DNA of 29,515 nucleotides from assembly GCA_910578995.1 (NCBI GenBank), contig CAJTSY010000040.1, positions 1 through 29,515 of the forward strand. The letters run 5' to 3'. How positions within the stretch are numbered: the first letter of the stretch is position 1; every line of letters starts with the position of its first letter. A program made the translations under genes and the position numbers. Source of the DNA: an uncultured Acetatifactor sp. GTDB lineage: Bacteria > Bacillota > Clostridia > Lachnospirales > Lachnospiraceae. The notes beneath the pieces are model-generated. The model searched no databases and had not been told where the DNA came from. It was given only the letters and a program-made list of their open reading frames with translations. Positions 17,158-23,461 of this stretch are shown here, piece by piece.

Positions 17158-18987
17158 ATGGCACGAAACCGATACGACACAGACGAAGTACTTGAAGACA
17201 GTTTTGACGTCAGTCAGTTAAAACGCCTGGCACACTATGTCTCCCCCTACAAGGGGAAGATGGCGGGCATAATCATCCTGATGCTCAGCGCATCCGCCCT
17301 GACCATGATGATTCCCATCTTTTTCCAGAGAATCATGGATTACTATATTCCGGAAAAGGATATGGGAAAAATCACACTGGCCGCGCTCCTGACTTTGGCA
17401 GTGGCTGTATACTCTGCTGTCGCCATGCGCTTTAAGATTAAGACCATGACCGTCATCGGACAGGACATCATACACGCCATCCGCACCGATATTTTCAACC
17501 ACCTGCAGGAGCTGCCCTTTTCCTATTATGACGACCGGCCCCACGGCAAGATCCAGGTGCGCGTGGTAAACTATGTCAACAGCTTGAGCGACCTTTTGAG
17601 CAACGGAATCGTAAATACGGTCACGGACCTGTGCAACCTTTTCTTCATTATTATATTCATGCTGGTCTGTGACACCAGGCTCACCCTTGTGTGCCTCTGC
17701 GGCCTGCCGCTCCTGGCCCTGGTGATCATATTTATTAAGAAGAAACAGCGCCGGGCCTGGCAGATTCAGTCCAACAAACAGAGCAACCTGAATGCCTACA
17801 TCGCGGAGAGCATAGGCGGCATCCGGGTGACCCAGTCCTTCGTCCGGGAGGATGAGAACAATCAGATCTTCAACACCTTAAGCGGCAATTACCGGAAGGC
17901 ATGGATGCGGGCCATCAAGTTCAATTTCACCATGGGTCCCAGTGTGGACGTGATTTCCGCCGTCACCACCTCCTTTATCTATGTACTGGGCATCCGGTGG
18001 ATCCTGGCTCCCGACGCCACGCTGACGGTGGGCGTGCTGATCGCCTTCACCGCCTACATCGGACGCTTCTGGGCGCCCATCAACACCCTGGCCGGATTTT
18101 ACAATTCCCTCCTCACCGCCATCTCCTACCTGGAGCGGATCTTCGAGACCATCGACGAGCCTGTTCTGGTGAAGGATGCGGAGGGAGCCGCTGACATGCC
18201 GGTCATCCGGGGCGATGTGGAATTTCAGGATGTGTGCTTCAGCTATGAGGAAGGCCACAGAATCCTGGAAAATATCAATTTTACCGTAAAAGCGGGACAG
18301 ACCTATGCCTTCGTGGGCCCTACCGGGGCAGGAAAGTCCACTATAGTCAACCTGATAAGCCGCTTCTACAATGTGGATTCAGGACGAATCCTGATAGACG
18401 GAACGGATATTTCCACGGTGACCATCCGCTCTCTGCGCACCCAGATGGGCGTAATGATGCAGGACAGCTTCATCTTCTCGGGCACCATCATGGACAATAT
18501 CCGTTACGGCAACCGGGAAGCCACGGACGAGGAGGTCATTGCCGCGGCGAAAACCGTCTGCGCTCATGATTTTATCAGCCAGATGGAGAACGGATACTAC
18601 ACGGAAGTAAACGAGAGGGGCAGCAGGCTTTCCGCGGGACAGCGGCAGCTGATCTCCTTCGCCAGGGCCCTGCTTGCCAACCCGAAGATCCTCATCCTGG
18701 ACGAAGCCACCTCCAGTATCGACACGGAGACAGAGGTCCTGCTGCAGAAGGGCTTGAACGAACTGCTGAAGGGACGTACATCCTTCATCATCGCCCACCG
18801 TCTTTCTACCATTAAAAATGCGGACTGCATCATGTACGTAGACAAGGGCGGCATCCTGGAGCGGGGCACCCACGAGGAGCTGCTGGCGCAGAAGGGCGCT
18901 TACTATGAACTGTATATGTCCCAGTATGATTTCCTGGTGCAGGATAGGGCCGGGGAGAAAATGCCGCTTCGGTTTGAGACGGCTTAA
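17158..18987 (+). CDS. heterodimeric ABC exporter, catalytic-site subunit
   Basis: This 609-residue half-transporter has six membrane segments and one ATPase domain. Motifs: Walker A GPTGAGKST near residue 389, Q-loop VMMQDSF, signature LSAGQRQ (second Gly replaced by Ala), Walker B ILDEATSSID with the catalytic Glu, and IIAHRLSTI with the switch His. It complements the partner: its intact Walker B and His pair with the partner's perfect LSGGQ to make the working site, while its altered signature faces the partner's defective Walker B. AGGAGG lies ten bases before ATG 17158, and 76 bases separate it from the first subunit. A terminator follows. Confidence 0.94.
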   Translation: MARNRYDTDEVLEDSFDVSQLKRLAHYVSPYKGKMAGIIILMLSASALTMMIPIFFQRIMDYYIPEKDMGKITLAALLTLAVAVYSAVAMRFKIKTMTVIGQDIIHAIRTDIFNHLQELPFSYYDDRPHGKIQVRVVNYVNSLSDLLSNGIVNTVTDLCNLFFIIIFMLVCDTRLTLVCLCGLPLLALVIIFIKKKQRRAWQIQSNKQSNLNAYIAESIGGIRVTQSFVREDENNQIFNTLSGNYRKAWMRAIKFNFTMGPSVDVISAVTTSFIYVLGIRWILAPDATLTVGVLIAFTAYIGRFWAPINTLAGFYNSLLTAISYLERIFETIDEPVLVKDAEGAADMPVIRGDVEFQDVCFSYEEGHRILENINFTVKAGQTYAFVGPTGAGKSTIVNLISRFYNVDSGRILIDGTDISTVTIRSLRTQMGVMMQDSFIFSGTIMDNIRYGNREATDEEVIAAAKTVCAHDFISQMENGYYTEVNERGSRLSAGQRQLISFARALLANPKILILDEATSSIDTETEVLLQKGLNELLKGRTSFIIAHRLSTIKNADCIMYVDKGGILERGTHEELLAQKGAYYELYMSQYDFLVQDRAGEKMPLRFETA

Positions 18988-18994
18988 GGACACG

Positions 18995-19040
18995 GCAGCC
19001 GGAATCGGCGCATATTTACGCTGATTCCGGCTGCTTTCTT
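18995..19040 (+). terminator. intrinsic terminator of the exporter operon
   Basis: GCAGCCGGAATC (18995-19006) pairs perfectly with 19023-19034, extended inward by GCG/CGC past one mismatch, and is followed by TTTCTT. It begins eight bases after the exporter stop codon. Confidence 0.85.
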
Positions 19041-19171
19041 GATTTCTCTGCCAATGATATCTCTTCCAGGTTATGAACATTTTCTTAATCTATTCTCATC
19101 TGCATATTCCCCCACAAACGGCTGATTCCACCCCTCACAGTCCCCTGTGCCGCCGTCAGGGTTTGATGACT

Positions 19172-19228
19172 TTTACCCCTGGGGTAAATGATTGACCCCT
19201 TTTAACCCACCTGTACGGAATTTACCCC
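19172..19228. promoter_or_regulatory. cluster of TTTACCCC operator-like sites
   Basis: A perfect dyad TTTACCCCTGGGGTAAA occupies 19172-19188. Half-site variants follow in the same direction: TTGACCCC at 19192-19199, TTTAACCC at 19201-19208 and TTTACCCC at 19221-19228. The starts are 20, 9 and 20 bases apart, close to whole helical turns. The array lies just upstream of a plus-strand promoter, as expected for an activator. The nearby membrane-anchored LuxR-type protein is one candidate regulator. Confidence 0.6.
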
Positions 19229-19250
19229 ACCCCAATTTTGATTCGACAAA

Positions 19251-19279
19251 TCGACAAATTGCGCTTTTTCCGATAAAAT
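19251..19279 (+). promoter_or_regulatory. plus-strand promoter with no matching gene
   Basis: TCGACA (19251-19256) and TAAAAT (19274-19279) are 17 bases apart, each one mismatch from consensus. The -35 box is the second copy of a tandem TCGACAAA. The gene-free stretch from 19041 to 19405 holds this promoter and the operator cluster. Downstream, the plus strand has no convincing gene; a transcript would run antisense to the 66-residue gene at 19406-19606. Confidence 0.5.
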
Positions 19280-19405
19280 CTATACTTTTCAGCACGGTGT
19301 AATCATATCAGAACAGCCTCAAAAGTTGTACCAGCTCATGAGACTCGTCCGTATCTGATGCGGTCTGCCTTGTATCAAACTGTGAAAAACGATTATCGTA
19401 TAATT

Positions 19406-19606
19406 CTATATTTGTTTTTTTCTGTCATTTGCCTTTTTCCTCATTCGCATAAATTCAAGCAGTTCTGCATCATCTGTTATTTCGCTTGCTGCTACGGGTA
19501 TATGCACAGGACGGTTCTTGGCAGATTCTTCAATCGCATTGACAAACATCTCCACCTGTTCCTTGCCGGAAATGACAAAATTCTTTGTGATACTTGAAGT
19601 TGCCAT
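19406..19606 (-). CDS. small conserved-looking protein of unknown function
   Basis: This 66-residue protein starts MATSSITKNFVISGKEQVEM, followed by an acidic amphipathic stretch (FVNAIEESA), a middle containing IPVAASEITDDAELLEF, and a very basic tail (MRMRKKANDRKKQI). I set the start at ATG 19606, where AGGAGGTG lies six bases upstream; the frame is open 15 codons further back without a ribosome site. No membrane segment or cysteine is present. The build, a short beta strand with helices and a charged tail, recalls small antitoxin-like or DNA-associated proteins, but no partner gene is next to it and I do not name a family. Confidence 0.65.
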   Translation of the reverse strand: MATSSITKNFVISGKEQVEMFVNAIEESAKNRPVHIPVAASEITDDAELLEFMRMRKKANDRKKQI

Positions 19607-19740
19607 GATAAACACCTCCTTTGTCAGTATGGTTCTTCCGCTGCAATTCATACTTTTCTATTTCTGTTTTATTATCTTATATCGGTTAATGCAACAAATC
19701 TTTTATGAATTTTTTATAGAGGGGGGATTAAAAAACCTTT

Positions 19741-20499
19741 TCATTTAAGATTGTCCCTGACCCGCTCCGCCAGTTCCTCCCGGTTCGCGCACTGCATTTT
19801 CTCCAGGATATGAGTCATATGTTTCTTCACCGTGGCCGTACTGATATACAGCTCCCTGCCGATCTCCTCATTATGCATGCCAGTCGCCGCCAGCCTGGCC
19901 ACCTCCGTCTCCCGGTCCGTAAGCCCCTGCGCCCGGAGGCTGAAGTAAAGCCGCTGTCCCTGGGCCTCTTCCCGCTCTTTCTCCCCATCCTCCGGCTCTT
20001 CCATATACGTGACCTGCTTCCGCTCCAGCCTGACCTTTACCGGAAGCAGGATCAGCAGGAACAGCACCATGTAGAGTACTCCTGTACATGTGACTGCAAG
20101 GGCCGGCCCAAAGGTTATCACGTTATCCATATGGTAAAAGCAGTCAATCAGCCCAAACAGGCTAAGCGCCACTTCGGATAACATAACCGCTTTTTCCGCA
20201 TAACCTACCGCATTTACCGCACTCTGCAGCTCCATCCTGGATACTCCCTGCCTTCCGGAAAAGGCCAGTCTCCATGCTCTGAAAAAATCCTTCTCCATCC
20301 TGCCCAGATAAAGGAGCAATGCCACCATGAACAGAAGAAACAGGAACCCGTCCAAGCTCCAATACATAACCCTCAGCTCCTTTAAGTCTGTACCCACCGT
20401 TAACACCATCAACATGTACAGAAATAATAATATTCCCACCACTCCTCCCAGTATCCTTGTCTGAAAGAAACCACCTGTTCCGCTCCCTTTTTTCTTCAT
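19741..20499 (-). CDS. membrane-anchored LuxR-family regulator
   Basis: This 252-residue protein has an N-terminal part with about four hydrophobic segments (near residues 17-37, 49-66, 100-118 and 128-155), an acidic linker, and a C-terminal LuxR/NarL DNA-binding domain (about 190-250). The domain shows LTDRETEVARLAATGMHNEE, then the recognition helix region TATVKKHMTHILEKM. No phospho-receiver domain is present, so the membrane part is probably the sensor. AGGAAGG lies eight bases before ATG 20499. The leader contains a 16-bp minisatellite, a promoter and a GGTAGTA dyad, which suggests autoregulation. Proteins of this layout occur in Lachnospiraceae and Eggerthella relatives, mostly with unknown signals. 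Its targets are not known. Confidence 0.85.
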   Translation of the reverse strand: MKKKGSGTGGFFQTRILGGVVGILLFLYMLMVLTVGTDLKELRVMYWSLDGFLFLLFMVALLLYLGRMEKDFFRAWRLAFSGRQGVSRMELQSAVNAVGYAEKAVMLSEVALSLFGLIDCFYHMDNVITFGPALAVTCTGVLYMVLFLLILLPVKVRLERKQVTYMEEPEDGEKEREEAQGQRLYFSLRAQGLTDRETEVARLAATGMHNEEIGRELYISTATVKKHMTHILEKMQCANREELAERVRDNLK

Positions 20500-20581
20500 A
20501 TCTTTATCCTTCCTTTCTGTGCCGCTTTTCCATCCTGCCCCCGGTACGGCGCCGCCGGGATTTGCTCTTTTCCATTTCCAC

Positions 20582-20725
20582 CTGCGGAGATTTCCACCTG
20601 TAGGAATTGCCGTCTGTGGGAATTGCCACTCGTGGAAACTGCCTCCCGTGGAAACTGCCTCCCATGGAAACTGCCTCCCATGGAAACTGCCTCCCGTGGA
20701 AACTGCCTCCTGTGAAAACTGCCTC
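20582..20725. repeat. nine-copy 16-bp tandem repeat in the luxR-type leader
   Basis: Nine consecutive 16-base units fill 20582-20725. On the minus strand the core unit is GAGGCAGTTTCCAYGG. The five units nearest the distal end are almost identical, while those nearer the gene (GTGGCAATTCCCACAG, GTGGAAATCTCCGCAG) have diverged. There are no spacers, so it is not a CRISPR array. As 16 is not a multiple of three, an open frame crossing it (20496-20783, minus) cycles through three frames and gives a repeating 16-residue peptide. That frame ends in an ATGA overlap with the regulator's start codon. Confidence 0.92.
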
Positions 20726-20781
20726 CTCCACTTGCGTCAGGTCCGTTGACGCATTCCGCCGCTGTCTCCTGCCGTAATCTC

Positions 20782-20811
20782 ATTTTACATCAATTCCCCA
20801 AAAAGGAACAA
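20782..20811 (-). promoter_or_regulatory. candidate promoter of the LuxR-type gene
   Basis: On the minus strand TTGTTC (20806-20811) and TAAAAT (20782-20787) are 18 bases apart. If used, transcription would begin around 20775, so the 16-bp repeats lie wholly within the untranslated leader and the ATG at 20783 would not be in the message. Confidence 0.45.
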
Positions 20812-20822
20812 GGCGTTTTCCC

Positions 20823-20866
20823 GTACTACCCATCAAAAAAGAGGTAGTATTTTACTACTACCCCCC
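20823..20866. promoter_or_regulatory. GGTAGTA dyad and repeats, possible autoregulatory operator
   Basis: GGTAGTA (20843-20849) and TACTACC (20856-20862) form a 7-bp dyad, and a further TACTACC lies at 20824-20830. The group sits directly upstream of the candidate -35 box of the LuxR-type gene, an activator position. The right half ends in TACCCCCC, sharing TACCCC with the operator cluster at 19172-19228. Confidence 0.5.
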
Positions 20867-21048
20867 GAAAATCCTGATTTTATCTGCCTTTTTCCCATAC
20901 TGTCCATCCCTTGCAAATTCCCGCTCTCAGGAATTGTCCGGAAATATCTGATACAGCCAGACACTTCCTTAAGTCCCTGCCCAGGGTAATCCGGAAGCAG
21001 AGTACGCTCATTTTGGCGCCTGTTGCGTGAGATTTTGTGGTTAAACAC
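20867..21048. other. gene-free, structured stretch after mgtE
   Basis: No credible gene or classical terminator is seen. Small dyads include AATTCC/GGAATT near 20916-20936, and CCCTG/CAGGG nested inside CTTCC/GGAAG around 20965-20998. They could form an RNA structure or belong to a dispersed extragenic repeat; a genome search would be needed to say which. Confidence 0.3.
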
Positions 21049-22398
21049 CTAAATCCCCAACAGCATCGCCGCAAACCGGAAATACACCAACAGCGACAGC
21101 GCGTCCACAATCGTCGTAATAAACGGACTGGCCATCACCGCCGGGTCAAAGCCGATCTTCTTGGCCCCGATGGGAAGCAGGCATCCCACCAGCATGGCCA
21201 TCAGCACCGCCGCCACCAGGGTCAGGCACACCGTAAGCGCCACCATCATCCCAACCCGGTCAAACAGCATCAGCTTGGCAAAATTCGCTGCCGCCAGGGT
21301 GCCGCCGCACAGCAGGGCCACCCTTATTTCCTTCCAGATGACCCGGGGCACATCCCGGTAGGTAATCTCCCCCAGGGACAGTCCGCGGATCACGGTGACG
21401 CTCACCTGTCCGCCCGCGTTCCCCCCTGTGTCCATCAGCATGGGGATAAAGGCCACCAGCACCGCGCACACGCTCAGCGCGTCTTCAAAGGAGGCAATAA
21501 TCGCCCCCGTAAAGGTGGCGGACACCATCAGCAGGAGCAGCCAGGGAATCCTCTTTTTAAAAGTCTCCCCCACTGTCGTCCGCATATACGGTTTATCACT
21601 GGGCACAATAGCCGCCATCTTCTCCATATCCTCCGTGGTCTCCTCTTCCATGATATCCACGATATCGTCCACGGTTATGATGCCCACCATGCGGTTCTCG
21701 TTATCCACCACCGGCATGGCCATAAAGTCGTATTTCTTAAACTGGGCGGCAACCTGCTCCTGGTCCATCAGCGTGTTCACGGCAATCACGTTTTCATGCA
21801 TGATATCCGCAATCACCTCATTTCCCTGGCTGAGCAGCAGATAGCGCAGGGCCACCGTCCCCACCAGTTCCCGCCTGGTGTCCAGTACATAACAGATATT
21901 GCTGGTCTCGCTGTCCAGCCCGATGGCGCGGATGCGCTCGATGGCCTGGTCCACCGTGAGGTTCTCCTTCAGGGAGACGTACTCCACGGTCATGATACTG
22001 CCCGCGGAATCCTCCGGATAACGCAGCAGCTGATTCACCGCCTGGCGGGTGTCAGGGTTAGCATTGGCTAACAGCCTCTCCACCACGTTGGCAGGCATCT
22101 CCTCCAGGAAATCCGCCGCATCGTCCGCCATCAGGTTGTCGATGACGCTGCCGGCCTCCCTGTCGGAAAGGGAATTGATGATAAACTCCTGGGAATCCGT
22201 CTCCAGATAGGAAAATACGTCCGCCGCCAGATCCTTTGGCAAAATACGGAACACCTTCAGCATGGCCTCCGCCTCCAGCTCCTCCATGAGGAAGGCAATG
22301 TCCGCCTCATTTAATTCGGCCAGAAATTGACGGAGATTCGTATACTGCTTAGCGTCAAGAAGCCTGATCAGTTCTTCCAGTTCGATTCTTGTTTCCAT
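21049..22398 (-). CDS. mgtE: magnesium channel/transporter MgtE
   Basis: This 449-residue MgtE protein has all three parts. They are an N-terminal superhelical domain (about 1-125, with LAELNEADIAFLMEELE), two CBS domains (about 130-255, including VDDIVDIMEEETTEDMEKM that leads into the plug helix), and a five-segment membrane domain with the signature FIPMLMDTGGNAGGQ. In the family the cytosolic domains sense Mg2+ and close the pore when it is plentiful. AAGGAG lies seven bases before ATG 22398. I do not recognise an M-box in the 187-base leader, but a small open frame with a good ribosome site overlaps the start, so control at translation is possible. Confidence 0.96.
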   Translation of the reverse strand: METRIELEELIRLLDAKQYTNLRQFLAELNEADIAFLMEELEAEAMLKVFRILPKDLAADVFSYLETDSQEFIINSLSDREAGSVIDNLMADDAADFLEEMPANVVERLLANANPDTRQAVNQLLRYPEDSAGSIMTVEYVSLKENLTVDQAIERIRAIGLDSETSNICYVLDTRRELVGTVALRYLLLSQGNEVIADIMHENVIAVNTLMDQEQVAAQFKKYDFMAMPVVDNENRMVGIITVDDIVDIMEEETTEDMEKMAAIVPSDKPYMRTTVGETFKKRIPWLLLLMVSATFTGAIIASFEDALSVCAVLVAFIPMLMDTGGNAGGQVSVTVIRGLSLGEITYRDVPRVIWKEIRVALLCGGTLAAANFAKLMLFDRVGMMVALTVCLTLVAAVLMAMLVGCLLPIGAKKIGFDPAVMASPFITTIVDALSLLVYFRFAAMLLGI

Positions 22399-22483
22399 AG
22401 CATTTCTCCTTATGTGGTTTTGTCTCCGGGCTGCAACTTCGACCGGGAAGAGGGTTGTCGTTATTCTGATTCTGACTCTTCAT
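22355..22483 (-). CDS. possible 42-residue leader peptide of mgtE
   Basis: ATG 22483 is preceded by AAAGGTGGTGG at seven bases and opens a 42-codon frame starting MKSQNQNNDNPLPGRSCSPE. It overlaps the first 44 bases of mgtE in another frame, and mgtE's own AAGGAG lies inside it. The peptide is rich in Asn, Gln and Pro near the start. Ribosome progress along it could expose or hide the mgtE ribosome site. Upstream there is a 7-bp hairpin (22554-22571). This could be a chance frame. Confidence 0.35.
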   Translation of the reverse strand: MKSQNQNNDNPLPGRSCSPETKPHKEKCYGNKNRTGRTDQAS

Positions 22484-22585
22484 ACAAAAACCACCACCTT
22501 TCAAAATGCCGTTTTTTTCATCTGGAAAGAAACCTGTCCGTCACAATGATGCCGCAGATACTATTATCTGCCGACATCTATCATT

Positions 22586-23242
22586 TTAGTCCCCGTTCTC
22601 CTCTTTGTCAACAAAATAAATTTCCTTTTCCTTCACGAATTCCGCCTGTCCGTTGGTGGCCTCCGCAAGCTCCCGCTCCAGGATCCCCAGCTTCTCCGCG
22701 GCCACATCCAGCTCCAGGGTGATCCGCTCCCCATATTCCGAGGAAACAGGCTCCAGTTTTAAATTTCCCAACAGGTACAGCACCTTGCCGATCCACAGGT
22801 AATCCGTGGCGATCCGCACCCTGCAGCCATAGCGCATCCTTCCCACCCTGCAGTTTTTCAGCCCCTCCTTCACCGCCTGGGTGTAGGCCCGCACCAGGCC
22901 TCCGGTTCCCAGCAGCACGCCTCCGAAATACCGGGTCACCACCACCGCCGCATTCCGGAGTTCCTCCCCTGTCAGCACTTCCAGCATGGGCCGTCCCGCC
23001 GTGCCGGAGGGTTCCCCGTCATCGCTGCAGCGCGTCAGTTCTCCCCTGCTGCCAATGATGAATGCATGACAGTTGTGCCTGGCATCCCAGTACTTCTTCT
23101 TCATCTCCTCCACAAACCCCGCTGCCTCCTCCTCGCTTTCGCACCTGCGCAGCGTGGCAATGAAACGGGATTTTTTCTCCGCATATTCTCCCTGGCCGCC
23201 CTCCAGAAGCACGCGGTAGGAATCTTCCTTTTTTCCGTCCAT
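22586..23242 (-). CDS. YigZ/IMPACT family protein
   Basis: This 218-residue protein has the IMPACT (UPF0029) domain: KKSRFIATLRRCESEEEAAG, the DARHNCHAFIIG block, SDDGEPSGTAGRPML, and VVVTRYFGGVLLGTGGLVRAY, followed by the C-terminal ferredoxin-like domain (DUF1949 type). The family is widespread; bacterial members are linked to translation or RNA-related roles by homology to eukaryotic IMPACT, without a settled reaction. I placed the start at ATG 23242, where GGAGG lies five bases upstream; the frame is open 29 codons further with no motif support. It reads towards mgtE and diverges from the PBP gene. Confidence 0.9.
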   Translation of the reverse strand: MDGKKEDSYRVLLEGGQGEYAEKKSRFIATLRRCESEEEAAGFVEEMKKKYWDARHNCHAFIIGSRGELTRCSDDGEPSGTAGRPMLEVLTGEELRNAAVVVTRYFGGVLLGTGGLVRAYTQAVKEGLKNCRVGRMRYGCRVRIATDYLWIGKVLYLLGNLKLEPVSSEYGERITLELDVAAEKLGILERELAEATNGQAEFVKEKEIYFVDKEENGD

Positions 23243-23375
23243 ACTCTCCTCCCCACCCGGGTCCGCCCGCCATATTCCCCACTTTTGTGCCCGCCGCGGA
23301 CGTCCCTTCATATGGTGACATTTTATCATAAATTGCCAAAAATGTGAAACAATTATAAATAAGACAAAGAAAACC

Positions 23376-23404
23376 TTTATTTACCTGTTTTTTTTTGGTA
23401 TAAT
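23376..23404 (+). promoter_or_regulatory. promoter of the class A PBP gene
   Basis: A perfect TATAAT lies at 23399-23404 with a weak -35 (TTTATT, 23376-23381) at 17 bases spacing. The start point would be about 50 bases before the ATG. Confidence 0.6.
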
Positions 23405-23461
23405 GGAATTTATTATTACAGGGTTCGTACCCGCAAATCGCTTTTACAGAAAGGTGGGCAT

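Noticed and set aside
19358..19597. 79-codon plus-strand frame downstream of the orphan promoter
   Set aside because: It has no ribosome site and is antisense to the 66-residue gene, which has a strong one. The promoter upstream is real-looking, but this frame is not supported as its product.
20582..20725. CRISPR array
   Set aside because: The units are 16 bases and directly adjacent, with no spacers or cas genes. It is a tandem minisatellite.
20833..21048. 71-codon minus-strand frame after mgtE
   Set aside because: There is no ribosome site or recognisable domain, and it covers dyad-rich intergenic DNA.
22399..22585. M-box magnesium riboswitch before mgtE
   Set aside because: I looked for the conserved M-box core on the minus strand and did not recognise it. 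A covariance-model search would be decisive.
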